64,000 bases of DNA, taken from NCBI GenBank assembly GCA_022885665.1, contig JAGQDJ010000248.1:62001-126000 (forward strand), given 5' to 3'. This document shows, piece after piece, positions 39,673-50,862 of the stretch (the stretch's first letter is position 1; each line of letters starts with the position of its first letter). The notes below the pieces were generated by a model that saw nothing but the letters and a program-made list of their open reading frames with translations, was not told where the DNA came from and searched no databases. Made by a program: the position numbers and the translations under genes. This stretch comes from Triops longicaudatus. Lineage: Eukaryota > Arthropoda > Branchiopoda > Notostraca > Triopsidae.

Positions 39673-42280
39673 GTAAGTTAATCTCTATTTTTTACTATTA
39701 TTCCCTGATCGCATTTGCATATAAGGCTAGCTCCCTTTACAAAGCAAAAACCACTGGTCACTTTTGATTAGGGAGTTGAACAACAAAAACTTCAAGTAGC
39801 CGAAATGTAAAACGCTAAGGAATACTTCGATAAAAAGAAAACGGAATTCACTCTTTGAATGGCACCTTTGCTTGTGAAAGGTTTTCAATACGAGTTTAAA
39901 CTCTCGTTGGAACATATCGTACCGTTGTTACTCTACTAAAATTTACATGACTTAAAACCGTTAATCTTAAAGTTAATTATCGTCAGTTTTGTTGACAATG
40001 CAGCTGAACAAATTAGGTAATATTTCTGCGTTCTTTCCACAGTTTCACAAGAAGAAAGATTATTTTTTAATGAATTCTATAGCACGGATTATTTAACTCA
40101 TTGCTACTACTAATGCACAATTTCTACTCAAGACCTTCCTTTTCTATCATATCCACGCACATGTGCATGGACCAAAACAAAGGAAATTCACATGAGGAAA
40201 TCCCCCCTTAACATCCAGCGAAATCCGAGACAGAGAAAAAGAGAAACTTATAATAGCATACTTCCGCGCTAGAGCTCGACGCGCGACAACACCTTTCTAG
40301 GCTTTTTTTCCAAAAATGATGGTAATTATACCGTTATGGATACCCCTTTTAGGCTTTCCACCTCACTGCCCTTTGCAACCATTTATAACAACAACCAAAG
40401 GCAAAACTAGTGTACTGCTCCTACCGATTTCGTTCCAAGATTATTTGGCCAGTTTTAAATTTGCTCACAAGATCCCTTTCTTCCGCATATCCATCAGTGC
40501 CTTGTTTCTTATACCGATCGCTTCTCTTCTATCGTATCCTCGCCAAGAACCACCTCGGCTCAAATTTTTGTTATCAATCAAACCCGAAACTAACCGTATT
40601 AAAACTGTTCTCATTTTCTGTAGACAGAAAAAGTATTGTAATCTCCTTAGGATTATTCAAAGTTTCAAAGAGGTCCGCTGGGCTTCTTTTATTTTGTTAT
40701 CTTTGTTTAGTCCTAATTTTTGCACTCTCGCTATTTCGTTTATCTACTCATAATAATTGTTTATTCGGTCACTTCTTTTTCTGAATTAAAATATGTATGG
40801 ATGATTTTAATTGTATTTTTATATCTAAATTGGCTTGAGCATAGTTCGTGGCCTTGATTCTAATTGTATAAATGCTTATTATTAGTACTATAATTCTTAA
40901 TTTTCTAACGCCTTCTTAAATTTCTTTTCTATTTTATTCCTTTTCTTTTTATATTTTCTAATAAGAGCTACCAAGTACCGCAGGAGTTAGTAAACAGGAT
41001 ACGGAGCTTTGTGAAGACTTATAAAGGAGCCAGAGCAGCTTAACCCTTTTTTCTGGTGCTTTTTGCTACTTTGGACTTTTTTCTCTATCTTTTGAAAACT
41101 TGCCGACAAAAGATTTTGCATTTCCATAACCCTGATTTGGGGATGGTAGAAGGTGGGAGAAGTGAGGATCTATACTGGGATACGGTAGCTCTTTTTACCT
41201 GAGCCTAAAAAGGGTCGGCTAGAAAAATAAATCCTTGTTTGATGCTCGTCATTCATGTTTCCCTAAAAAGCCAATACCGTTTTTAAGCCATTGGTCATCT
41301 AGGTCAGTGCAAAAAGGGCTTTTATATACACAATTATAACCCTCTTGACTCTGTCAATGGGAATCGCCACAGTGCTGCACCATAGTATACCTACAAAACG
41401 AGGCACCGCATATGGAAACCGCAACAATGCCAACATCCTTTACACCCGCACACTGAGAAAAACGGAGAGACGTTTGCCGGGAGAAGAGGGGGTGGAATAA
41501 TACAGTGGCCGCGTGTCATCTGCTGCAGCGGTCGGCTGCGGTTTAAAGGCGGGTAACTTAGGATGAACAACAGAAGGACTAAATACAGTCATTTCCCTTT
41601 TTAAGATGAGATGTGCACTGTAACTTCAATTTGCAGTAAGACTCAACTGATATCAGAAGAGCTTAATAAAAAGAGTGCTATAATTGCGTCTATACGAAAA
41701 TACACCCAACTGTCCTACATTCTTATTAGCCGGCTACCCAAGTGAGTGTGGTGTACAATGAATATCCTCTTAACAGCAGATAATATATTTGCTTTATTTT
41801 AAGGATTAATCTTGTTACAAAGTATAGTCTACGGCAAAATTCTAAGAGAAAGTGAAAGTGCGCGACAAACACGAGATTCAGCGTATCCTGTCCCAGGTTT
41901 CTTGTTACAAATACACAAGTGTAATGTGCAGGTAGTCAAGAGCTTACTCATTTACTTGCAACATTTTCACTTGAATGTTAGATAATAATCCTGTACTAAG
42001 GGTAGACTGATCAGTTTGTAAACATCAAGCGTTATACGGTGCTTTGAGTAGGAATGTAACCGTTCTTGTAAACCAGTCAAATGTCCGTAAACCAGTCATG
42101 CCGAATAGGAACGCCACAATTTAAGGGAAAAGCTTGGTGTGAGAAAGCGTGGTATGAATCCTACCACAACAGGACGAGACCTATAAACTAATAATTAGAC
42201 AGTGCTCTGAACGACTACGTGGCGTACTTCAATCAAAGAATTTAATTACATACAGTTTCAAGAGACAGTATAAAGGTTTC
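39673..42280. other. Non-coding; unassigned ORFs only
   Basis: Overlapping ORFs at 40316-40753 and 40410-40784 lie in different frames of a pyrimidine-rich stretch, and neither looks like a known protein. A GC-richer patch at 41340-41560 may be eroded transposon sequence, but I cannot show it. Confidence 0.4.
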
Positions 42281-42319
42281 TATGTAATGTGCTGCACAGT
42301 TGTAATGTATAAAACACTG

Positions 42320-43080
42320 GTGCGTTAACAGCAAAATTGCAAGCCATCGGATACGTTTCGGAAAATGTGCCTGGAAATTACGGAATCTTATCGGACTCCC
42401 AAGCAGCGCTTAGTACAATAAAGACCTTGGGAAGCAGAAACTGTTTTCAAGTAACCCAAAAGGTTCAAAAATGATTTCGAAAACTTACAGGAAAGAGACT
42501 ATACGGTGAAGTTCCAGTGGGTATCAGGCCATGCAGACATAACGGGTAATGGAACAGTGGACTAAGTAGCAAAGCAGGGAAGGTGTTAAGAGAAAAAAAA
42601 TACCAAATGGGTTAACACGGCATGAAATAATGATGGTTGTCAAAAATCAGCTTGAGCGCGAGTTTTTAAATACAATTAAAATCAACACAACTCAGAAAAT
42701 AATTCAAAAAAGCGAAAACCTGAACACAAAAAATTGAGGGATTTGAAAAAACTTTGCAAGAGTTATAATGCGGCTTAGGTATGGGCACGGTAAGATTGGA
42801 ACTAAGCTCCATCGACATTCCATCTTACACACAAACCGCTGTATCGATATTGTGACGAGGAGGAAGAATGCGTGGAACATCTGATCATATGAATGCCGCA
42901 ATTTTCTTTTAGAAAGGAGGAAACTAAAATTCAAACTCCTGACAAAAAATATACCTGTCTCGTTGAAGGAAATCTTGGGATTCGGAGACGCAACAACGCA
43001 AGAACATTTTTTGTACGGAATGTAATATTAAGTTACTTCATCAAACCGCAAATCTTAGATATTTATAAAAGATAACATTG
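42320..43080 (+). mobile_element. Decayed LINE fragment (RNase H and downstream Cys-rich region)
   Basis: Two pieces of an RNase H domain survive in different frames. ILSDSQAALSTI (42385-42420) carries the catalytic-aspartate motif. VKFQWVSGHADITGN (from about 42506) matches the late WVxGHxxxxGN motif and is followed by a stop where the family has D-x-L-A-K. Further on, RLRYGHGKIGTKLHRH and RYCDEEEECVEHLI resemble the segment after RNase H in non-LTR retrotransposons of the I/Jockey/R1 group. The frameshifts and stops show it is dead. I did not find the reverse transcriptase or an intact 3' end. Confidence 0.75.
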
Positions 43081-43308
43081 AGTACAACTCTGAAATGAAT
43101 AACAAATCTGAAAACGAAGCCGAAGACGACGTGTCGGTGCGGTGGCCTAGTTCGCCTTAAAACCCCAATAACTAGCTAACAAATAAAGAATCCAACAATT
43201 TAAGAATTTAAAAACTAAAGTTCTGCCCATTTGCAGAATAGAACTAACTTGAAAGCGCAGCATATTAAAGAGTTTTATGGTAACGGCCATTCTAAGGATA
43301 CTTGTAAC

Positions 43309-43454
43309 CTAGGACGTGTTTAGGGGGTAGGGGGGCTATCCCCCTAAATGTTGACTTTATAATGGAGAAGATAGAGAAACACCAAATTAAAAAAAAAAAA
43401 AAAACAGCATATGCCCCCTCCCCCCCGAACCTAAAAATCCTGTTTACAGCCCTG
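43309..43454. mobile_element. hAT-like MITE with perfect 8-bp target duplication
   Basis: This 146-bp element is bounded on both sides by CTTGTAAC (43301-43308 and 43455-43462), a perfect 8-bp duplication. The right end in reverse complement is CAGGGCTGTAAACAGGATTT; the left end starts CTAGGACGTG and then TTTAGGGGG. Inside are a hairpin with 9-bp arms (TTTAGGGGG/CCCCCTAAA, 43319-43348) and an A-run. It has the same architecture as the elements at 9455 and 11913. No coding capacity. Confidence 0.6.
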
Positions 43455-43462
43455 CTTGTAAC

Positions 43463-45673
43463 GGATGTATTTTAATAGCGAATGCGTTTATGCGTGTCTT
43501 TTGATGGTAGTTCGATACTCAACTGAAGTCAACGCGGATCCATAAAACGTAAGCCTTTTTATGGCTATCAATATGTTCGTTTACCCGCGCATCTTTTAGT
43601 TCTACAATAGTGCGTCAAGGTTTTCTACAACGGTTTCCTCCAATAACTCCTTTTTATTTTTTTTTCTTCGGAATTTCGACCTTTTTTGGATAATACGAGA
43701 ATCTTGTTAGCGATTTTCGGGGAAACTTAACAATGAATAGCTATACAACTCAATGCTAGCTTCATTAGTCTACTGCTGTCCTAAAGACCCCCCTTTTCCC
43801 CCTTTTAGGGGAAAAAACACTAGAAGATATGAAAGAGAAGAAGAGAGTAAACCAAGTTCAAGCGATGTAACAGATGTAGTGGCTTTTGAGAGAGTTTTAT
43901 ACTATACAAGCTTTTTTCTTAAATACGTTTTTTCTCTTTACCCGAGCTAAGAAAGGGGCTTGCCATCTGGCCAAATTCTGCCCAAGGGTTTTAGGGTGCA
44001 CCTATGACGGTACTCCCAAACTCTTCAACTACCTTAGTTCCCTTTTCTGTGTCTTTTCGCTCTCTATTTTTTGATAATTTTTCCTTCTTTTTGAGAAAGG
44101 AAGAGAGTAGTAAGGGCGAAATCCCTAACGGAGCAGAGTAGGCCAAAACACAGCCGTCGTGCGAGGGGGATAAAAGTCAACATTCAAGCAAGACAATTTA
44201 TGATTTTGAAACTGAACTAATGCTTTTAGCGATTTCAAGGTTGCCTTTACCTAGTTTCAAAGGAGTAATGGGGCATCCGAAAGCAAAAGCTTACAAACTC
44301 CTACAAGTTAACGCCGTGGCGCCTTCACGTATGGAATATGAACATTCTTGCACGTGCTAACCCAGAAGGTGCAAGCACACATACATTTTCGCCTTAACTT
44401 ATTGGAAATCAAGAATCGGACTTCTATTACAATTTTTGGAAAAAATATCATGTTTGTAAAGGTAAATAAATTACTTTTTTGCTATTTGATTCCTGCGTCC
44501 GAAAACAACAACTGTAATCATGGCTCGATATTTTGATACTGACATTGTGTCCAAAAATTTCCTTTGGGTTTGCAAAACGCTTGACCAAGAACAATCTCTA
44601 CGACTCGTGGTGCGAATAGTACGCGAATAGTATTCTAGTACGAATATTTTTGTACTTATTATTGCAAAGATTATTATGAAAGATGGATGTTTCTGTATTA
44701 TTCGCCCCTTCGGCTATTAGGTTAGTTAAGATTAGGTTGAATTAGATTACATTAAAGTTTCTAAGATTTTAGTGCTAGAAGCACCTAAAACCAAAACAAG
44801 TGGATGTAAACGCTAATGTAATGGTGCCAACAAATATTTAACATTGTTTGCTGCAAAGATTATCCCGGTTGTAGACATGATTCTCATTATGTTCAACTCA
44901 TCTGCCCGTTCACAAGCTGCTTAGTGTAAAATTTTCATTAAAAAAACTCCTGGAGCTGGAAAAAGGCAACGGATCCTGTAATAAAAAAGTAGCCGAGACG
45001 AAGCTAAGAATTTTTCACAAGCGCACTGAAACGCTTAAGCATGATGCACTCCAAACTTGAGCAATGCATACAATTTTCCTTTTGCTAAATTTCAGTTTCT
45101 TATCATTGTGCAATAATTGCGTAATCAAGGCCTAAACACAATACTAAAGAAGTTAACACATGAATTCTCTCCAAATTCCAAGTACGCCCAACCAAGTGTA
45201 GCTCGCCTAGGCTAATTGCCGCAGAACGTGCGAAACAATTTTCATACAATCGCCCATTGAAAATGCACAGTTCAATACAACAACAGGGAAGTGAGGATTT
45301 TTTTCGATTCATTAGTATGTCTCGACAGGAAACATTGTCGATACCAACTACGTACTATACGTATGCCTGCTCGTACTATACTGGTGTTGCCTATCATATG
45401 ACAGACGCAAGCATGTCAGGTCTGTAATTAAGCTGCGGCTCGGGCCGTAAGACAAATGATAGTTGTGGCGGGCTTACCTTGGTTAATGAACGGAGTTTGG
45501 GGCGTGAGGTTGGGTTAAAAGGCCTAGCTACTTCTCACTCTTGACTTTTTCCTCTTAAGTACCTTTCGGTCAGCATTTTAGGTTCTGATAATCAACGATT
45601 CCCTTCAAGTCGGACATTTTCAGAGCTCTAGATGTCAAAAAGGGAGCGAAAAAGTTATACATCTCCTTTTGAG
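43463..45673. other. Non-coding, nothing recognised
   Basis: AT-rich with short chance ORFs only. Confidence 0.5.
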
Positions 45674-45695
45674 AAACCTTTTCGGAAAAAGGTTT
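45674..45695. repeat. Hairpin with perfect 9-bp arms
   Basis: AAACCTTTT and AAAAGGTTT are separated by CGGA. The hairpin lies immediately upstream of a possible splice acceptor (TTTAG|TAT). Confidence 0.6.
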
Positions 45696-45697
45696 AG

Positions 45698-45883
45698 TAT
45701 CGGATCCCGATGCCCAGCGCTAGTTTCTACAATGGCTATTGTTCACCCTTCTCTGGTTCGCCTTCTCCTAGATTTCCGTTTTTCAACCCCGGTTTTCGGC
45801 ACACAATACTTGCTATATATTTCAGCACACCGGTGCGTCAATCTGAAAGCTTACAACTCAATGAACCGAAGCAAGGACAGGGC
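45698..45883 (+). CDS. Candidate internal exon, Ser/Pro-rich, unidentified
   Basis: This is an open stretch of 62 codons between a modest acceptor (TTTAG) and a good donor (GGGC|GTGAGA). The translation includes YNGYCSPFSGSPSPRF and ends FSTPVRQSESLQLNEPKQGQ, which looks like disordered protein sequence. An internal TATATATTTCAG could be an alternative acceptor. No family is recognised, no partner exon was found, and the acceptor lacks a good pyrimidine tract because of the hairpin. Confidence 0.2.
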
Positions 45884-48547
45884 GTGAGATTTCTTTTCAT
45901 TCATTCGTGTCTTTACGCGCTCGAAATGTAACTCTCACAGGAATGTAACAGAAGAATGGAAAATTTGTGTATAGAAAGAATTAGAACGACTAAGGAACTT
46001 GTATTTAAGTGTCGCACGCCTTCGCTTAACTTCTTAACAGTTCCTAACTTCTTTTGGCTTCGTTTGGTATGTTCCTAGATAAGAAAGTTGGTCTTTCAAG
46101 TCTTCCAAGTCTTAAAGTGGGACTTGACAAGGTAAACTATGGCCATCTGATGTACCATGGAACCATAGCAAAACACGATAATGAAGGCAAGAAATGCACT
46201 AGACGGGGCACAGACTATCTTTCCACAGACATACCCCCCCCCCCCCCTTTAAGAAGCAAACCTGGTTACGTTGACCTTATGTCGTATGACAGCACTGCAT
46301 CAACCTTATGACGGCCGACTTACGGATGTTTATACCCCTTGCCCACCCCTCCTTTGCACGACAGCCCTGCTTTCGTTGCGTGAAATAATCTTTTTAGCCT
46401 GTAGCCTTACCGTCTGGCTTAGAGCTTACGCATTATCGTTTTTTTCTTGGTGGGGATCCCAGATCCCGTCTGTTTTATTGTATTCTATTTTTAGCACCCT
46501 TGTGAGATGCGTTCAATGAATTTGAGAGGTTTAATTCAGAACTCTCTAATTTAATATAACTAAACAAGTTATGGGTGACGATTGCTTTTGCAGCTACGAA
46601 ACTACAGTTGTGTCATTGTAGATACCAACTGAAGTGGATAATCGGTGAGAACCTGCATCTCTTTCACGACGGCAACTAAAAATCACTGATAATTACAGAA
46701 CTGGCTCAAATCAAATGATTCCCGTGTGCTGCATCAATAATACACTATCTTACTTGTTAATATTCACGTTTTTTAACGTAATTTTCAACAGATAATGCGT
46801 TCGTTTTGACGCAAGGAGAAAAAAGCTGCGTTACTTGTAGCAAATTTGCTCGATAAAAAAATTAAACGACTGGTAAAAATGACCTCAGCGGCAGCTCATA
46901 CGAAGGTCCGCCTTTTTAAATGACAGGGAAAAGGCTCTTTCGTATTTGATCCGGACTTGGACCAATAAACGAGTTCTTCTTAAACACAGTTCCATTATTT
47001 GTTTGGATTTGCACACTTTTACTCGTTGGCTTTCACGGTCGGTTGTAATTTGATCTCAAAACTGGCTGACAATTAGTGCCCAGATATTAGAAAATAAGGG
47101 TAGTCACTGAGCTTCGTAGTGCAGTGAATCTCTGCAAAGTTTGAAGAATTTCAGGTTACAAAATTTCTGGATCTTCCACTTAAACTCACGGGAAAGCTTT
47201 ACTTTTTTAAATATGAGAACTGAGAAAAAAAGAAGGTTCGAAAATTATTAATAAAATCCAGTGCGATAGAAATCTGGCTTTTCGACCGGAATTTTGCAAA
47301 TTCCCGATGTCAACCGTAACGCCACTTTTTTTTCACGTAAAGTTATGCTTCACGTCAATATGGTCAAGAATTCAATCTGTGTGATTAGGTGCCAGAAACC
47401 TTTCCGTAATGGTCTTGTAAAGAATAAGTACAAATAATTCAACTATTGTCTATTTTTATTTCCTACTTGAATATTGTTCTATATTTCTATAGCACTGAAC
47501 ATGAGTGTTTAGTGTTTGACAGAACTTGATGAACCTGTTCATCCCAGCCCTGACGTTGATCCAATTCTGTCAACAACTTTATGCTATATCGCAATAATCT
47601 GTGCCTTTCATAAGTAATAAAGTTTCCAATTTCTTACAGTTTTCTTTTCTAAAACTCAATTATTTTACACCGAAAAGGTCTCTGAGCAATTAAAGCGTAA
47701 TCTCACCTTAGGAGAGCTAAAACTGCTTTCTTTGTTATGCATTTGAAATGTCAATATACGAGCCTTTTAAAAAATGAGTTCATTTCCGAGTACTTTAACC
47801 GAAAATGGAGGGGAAATAGAGGAAATGGTTCTTGAAAACGCCACGGAAAAGGAAGACCCAGACTAAGCACCAAACAGGAATGGAACACTTTAGCATTCTC
47901 TACGGTGTTTTACCTTTCGTGTGTACGTCGAGCTAGCTACAAAATAAAACATGTGCAGTTTGTGCTCCAGGTAGTACATAAAAATCAACAGACCTTGGCA
48001 TGGACAGCGGATGGACAGGATGGACTCTTTTCTCTTTCCCTCTCATTCTCTTGTCTTTAGCTTCCCTCATAACAAACTACAGTACCTATGCACTAAGAAG
48101 AGTCCTTAAAGAGCTCTCTTTAAAACGGGGCTGGGGGTGTAAAAGGAAGTACCCTCTTTCTCTACTAGAACACTCAGAAAACCTAGATCATGTTTGATCC
48201 TTGCCCGTGATTACGAAACAGAGCAACGTATGTGCATATGTGTGACTAAGCTGTCCACGAATCCCATTTCTCGGAAGCGGACGGACGGATTTCGGGCCTA
48301 AAATACCCAGGAAATCAACGGATAACGCGGACGTCCGGAATAGTAAATTTCTTCTGAAACTCATAAGCCTTTTTCCTGAAAGACAGCAACTCCATACATT
48401 TAGAGAACGCAATGACAATAAGCCATTAATACAATAAATAATTGGGTTGTCCCAGTCAGGCGACGTTCGTCTCGCTCATCTACGATTTTTTTAATTACCT
48501 ATAATAAACGGCTGTCTACGGTTCTAGACGTCCAAGTGAAGCAGAAG
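45884..48547. other. Non-coding; C14 run at 46234-46247
   Basis: No recognised gene. A run of 14 cytosines lies at 46234-46247, and a small GGATGGAC repeat near 48003-48025. Confidence 0.5.
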
Positions 48548-48799
48548 CTAACTGTAACAAACTGAATAACGCTGACTTAACCAGGAAATTTGCTTTGAAA
48601 TTTCTTGTAGGTTGATAGGCGCCGTGTCCATCATCTCGGAAATGACCGTCTTTGTTGTCATTGCTCTTGAAGGTAAAAGTCCGTGAATGGGATCGAAATG
48701 CGTTTCGGCATTAACTTGTGCTTGTGCTGTTTGCACTCTTGACGACTTTGGTTGTTGCTTTTGACTCACATTTCTAACAGCGTAGTATGAGACCTTCAT
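48548..48799 (-). CDS. Unassigned ORF with protein-like composition, 83 codons
   Basis: Starts at an ATG with G at -3 and reads MKVSYYAVRN, then a Q/A/S-rich region, ending in a helix-like ISEMMDTAPINLQEISKQIS stretch. A GTGAGT donor follows the tenth codon, so the upstream part could alternatively be a first exon. No family is recognised. The length is within chance expectation; only the composition draws attention. Confidence 0.2.
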   Translation of the reverse strand: MKVSYYAVRNVSQKQQPKSSRVQTAQAQVNAETHFDPIHGLLPSRAMTTKTVISEMMDTAPINLQEISKQISWLSQRYSVCYS

Positions 48800-48868
48800 T
48801 TCCTTTACGTCGCGTTTTATTGTACTTTCAAATAAAGCGAGCCATGTAAGAGGGAAAGGACAGCTCAA

Positions 48869-50100
48869 ATTACCACTTCATTGAGAATAAGAGAACACTG
48901 GAATATTGGTCGAGGAGTCTTTTTTACACCTGGCTTGACCTAAAACTCGTTGGTGCCAGCGCGGCGCGCTTTAAATTTCGCTTCTTTTTTTAAATCGAAA
49001 CGTTTCAAGCTTTAACAGCGCATTAACTTATTCAGAAGGGTGTTCTTAGAAACTTGCCAAAAAAAAGAATAAGTTGGCAATAAATAGGTTAGTCTGATAG
49101 CTGTAGACCTAAATAAAGGTTGGTCACTCATGCAAGGAAGCGAGAACCGTTCTTGCGGTTACAACCATAATAAAAAATAATCTTGACAGTAGGCATCTTA
49201 CATGTCCGTGATGGCTACTTGTTTATTTATTTTGTAAGCTATGTCAGTACAGAGCATTACTGTATACTTTTCGTAGTGCTCTGAACGCAATGAAGTCTCC
49301 GACACTGGTGTCCCATCTGACCGAAGTGCAACGAATGGGTCATCTCCTTTACTATCGGTTCTACTGTGAAACGGAAGCTTTTATAGCCAACAACACGAAG
49401 AGTTTACGCGGACGATTTTGAAAACAGAGCTAGCTGTTTATAATAATTTTGCGACGGTGTTTTGCGAGCTCCAATAGGTAGTTCCATCAAGTTATTTTTG
49501 AGCAACATCTTGGTTAATTTGGAAAAATAAGCTTAAAGTTTTGTGGCGAATTCAAACATAGCTTCTAGTTACTACAAGAATACACGAAGCATTTTTAAGA
49601 CAATTGTAGAGATAAACTCTCTGGAGTCCGGTTAGCCTTCCTTAATGTCTTATTCTCAGTCTTTCGACTGAAGTTTGATATAAAGCACAATAACCTCCAA
49701 AACAGTATCCAACCTCGGAAATTCTGATTGTTGCAGTTATCCTGAGCGCGCTGTGGTGATGTTGAGAAGGAGATATTTAATTTATAAATACTGCCAAAAT
49801 TGACCAGTGTTACAAATTAACCAGGCCATTTTTCGAAAACCTCTGGTTAGCTCCACTTTTTGCGAGTTTCAAAAAAACTTTACAATAGAAAATGTTTTGA
49901 AAACTGCCTGAATTATGCGTGCAAGCTCAATGTGTTATTGGCGCTTTAACTAAGAGGGCCTTAACTACTAGTTTGTCGCACATTTTTCGCATCGCACATT
50001 CCTTTTTTTGTTTCAAAGTTTCTTAGAGGAAGCCCGTTCATAAATACGTTTTGCTGACGCTCGAATAGTGTAATCGCATAGCATGGGCGACTACTATGTG
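48869..50100. other. Non-coding, nothing recognised
   Basis: No exon or repeat recognised. Confidence 0.5.
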
Positions 50101-50114
50101 TTCGCAAAAATTAC

Positions 50115-50181
50115 GTTCGGAAAACACCCCCCAAACTCCCATAATACCCTTGAAAAAAAAAAAAAAACTCGGTACGGCCTG
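50115..50181. mobile_element. Probable right end of a further hAT-like MITE
   Basis: In reverse complement the end reads CAGGCCGTACCGAGTTTT, followed by a long T-run and a G-rich block. This is the same pattern as the three bounded MITEs. I could not locate a left end or a matching target duplication, so the extent is unknown. Confidence 0.35.
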
Positions 50182-50582
50182 GTACTCCGGAAGCGTTTAC
50201 GCATAGCAAAGATGAGTTGTGAACTCCCATAGTTTCTCTATGTCTCGCGTGTTGGATAGTTCTATAATGGACGCATAGGCTGTAGATGAGAGCCGCGATT
50301 TTTTTTTTTTGCGTTGAGATCTGAGAAATATTCTTTCAGAGTTTAACATTCCATTCAATCAAAAATCGGGAACGTAGGAGGAAACAATTGTAAGGGAGTT
50401 CGTACTCACATTTGCGGCGCGTTGGTAAATGATGCGGACTCATACTAATTAAGAAGAGAATTCTACAATGCAAATTGAATATATGGTTGTTTTCTCGTTA
50501 AACAAACACGACACGTGATTCGTACTCGGCGATGTGTATTAGAGGATAATTTTAAAAAAAATACATTTACAAAATTATAAAG

Positions 50583-50855
50583 CCATGATGGGCACAACGG
50601 ATTTGATCTGTTCACGGATCATGACACGTGATCCGTTAAATTCACCAGCTACGGATCCCGGCCCGTCTCAGAAAATCACAAACTTAAATCGCGATTCGTA
50701 ACCAGATTCCACAATCTGGTAATCCAAGCTTGTGCACTCGTATTACGGATCACGGTACGAGCTTGTGGTTCTCAAACAAATGGCCATGATTCGCAGTGGT
50801 GAATTTAACGGATCATGATCCGTGAACGGATCAAACCTCATCGTGCCCATCACTG
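50583..50855. mobile_element. 273-bp hAT-like MITE with about 60-bp TIRs, abutting the EXOC1 stop
   Basis: The left arm (50583-50647) and right arm (50797-50855) are inverted copies. They differ by a 7-bp insertion in the left arm, a 1-bp indel and a few substitutions. The right end in reverse complement begins CAGTGATGGGCAC; the left begins CCATGATGGGCAC. The flanks TTATAAAG (50575-50582) and TAATAAAT (50856-50863) match at 6 of 8 bases, consistent with an aged hAT duplication. Each arm contains its own palindrome around ACGGATCATGATCCGT, and the interior has a CCAGATT/AATCTGG hairpin. It has no coding capacity. The right duplication shares its last base with the EXOC1 stop codon. Confidence 0.8.
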
Positions 50856-50862
50856 TAATAAA

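Noticed and set aside
40316..40784. Two overlapping ORFs of 145 and 124 codons
   Set aside because: They sit in different frames of a pyrimidine-rich stretch and neither resembles a protein family. The length is expected by chance here.
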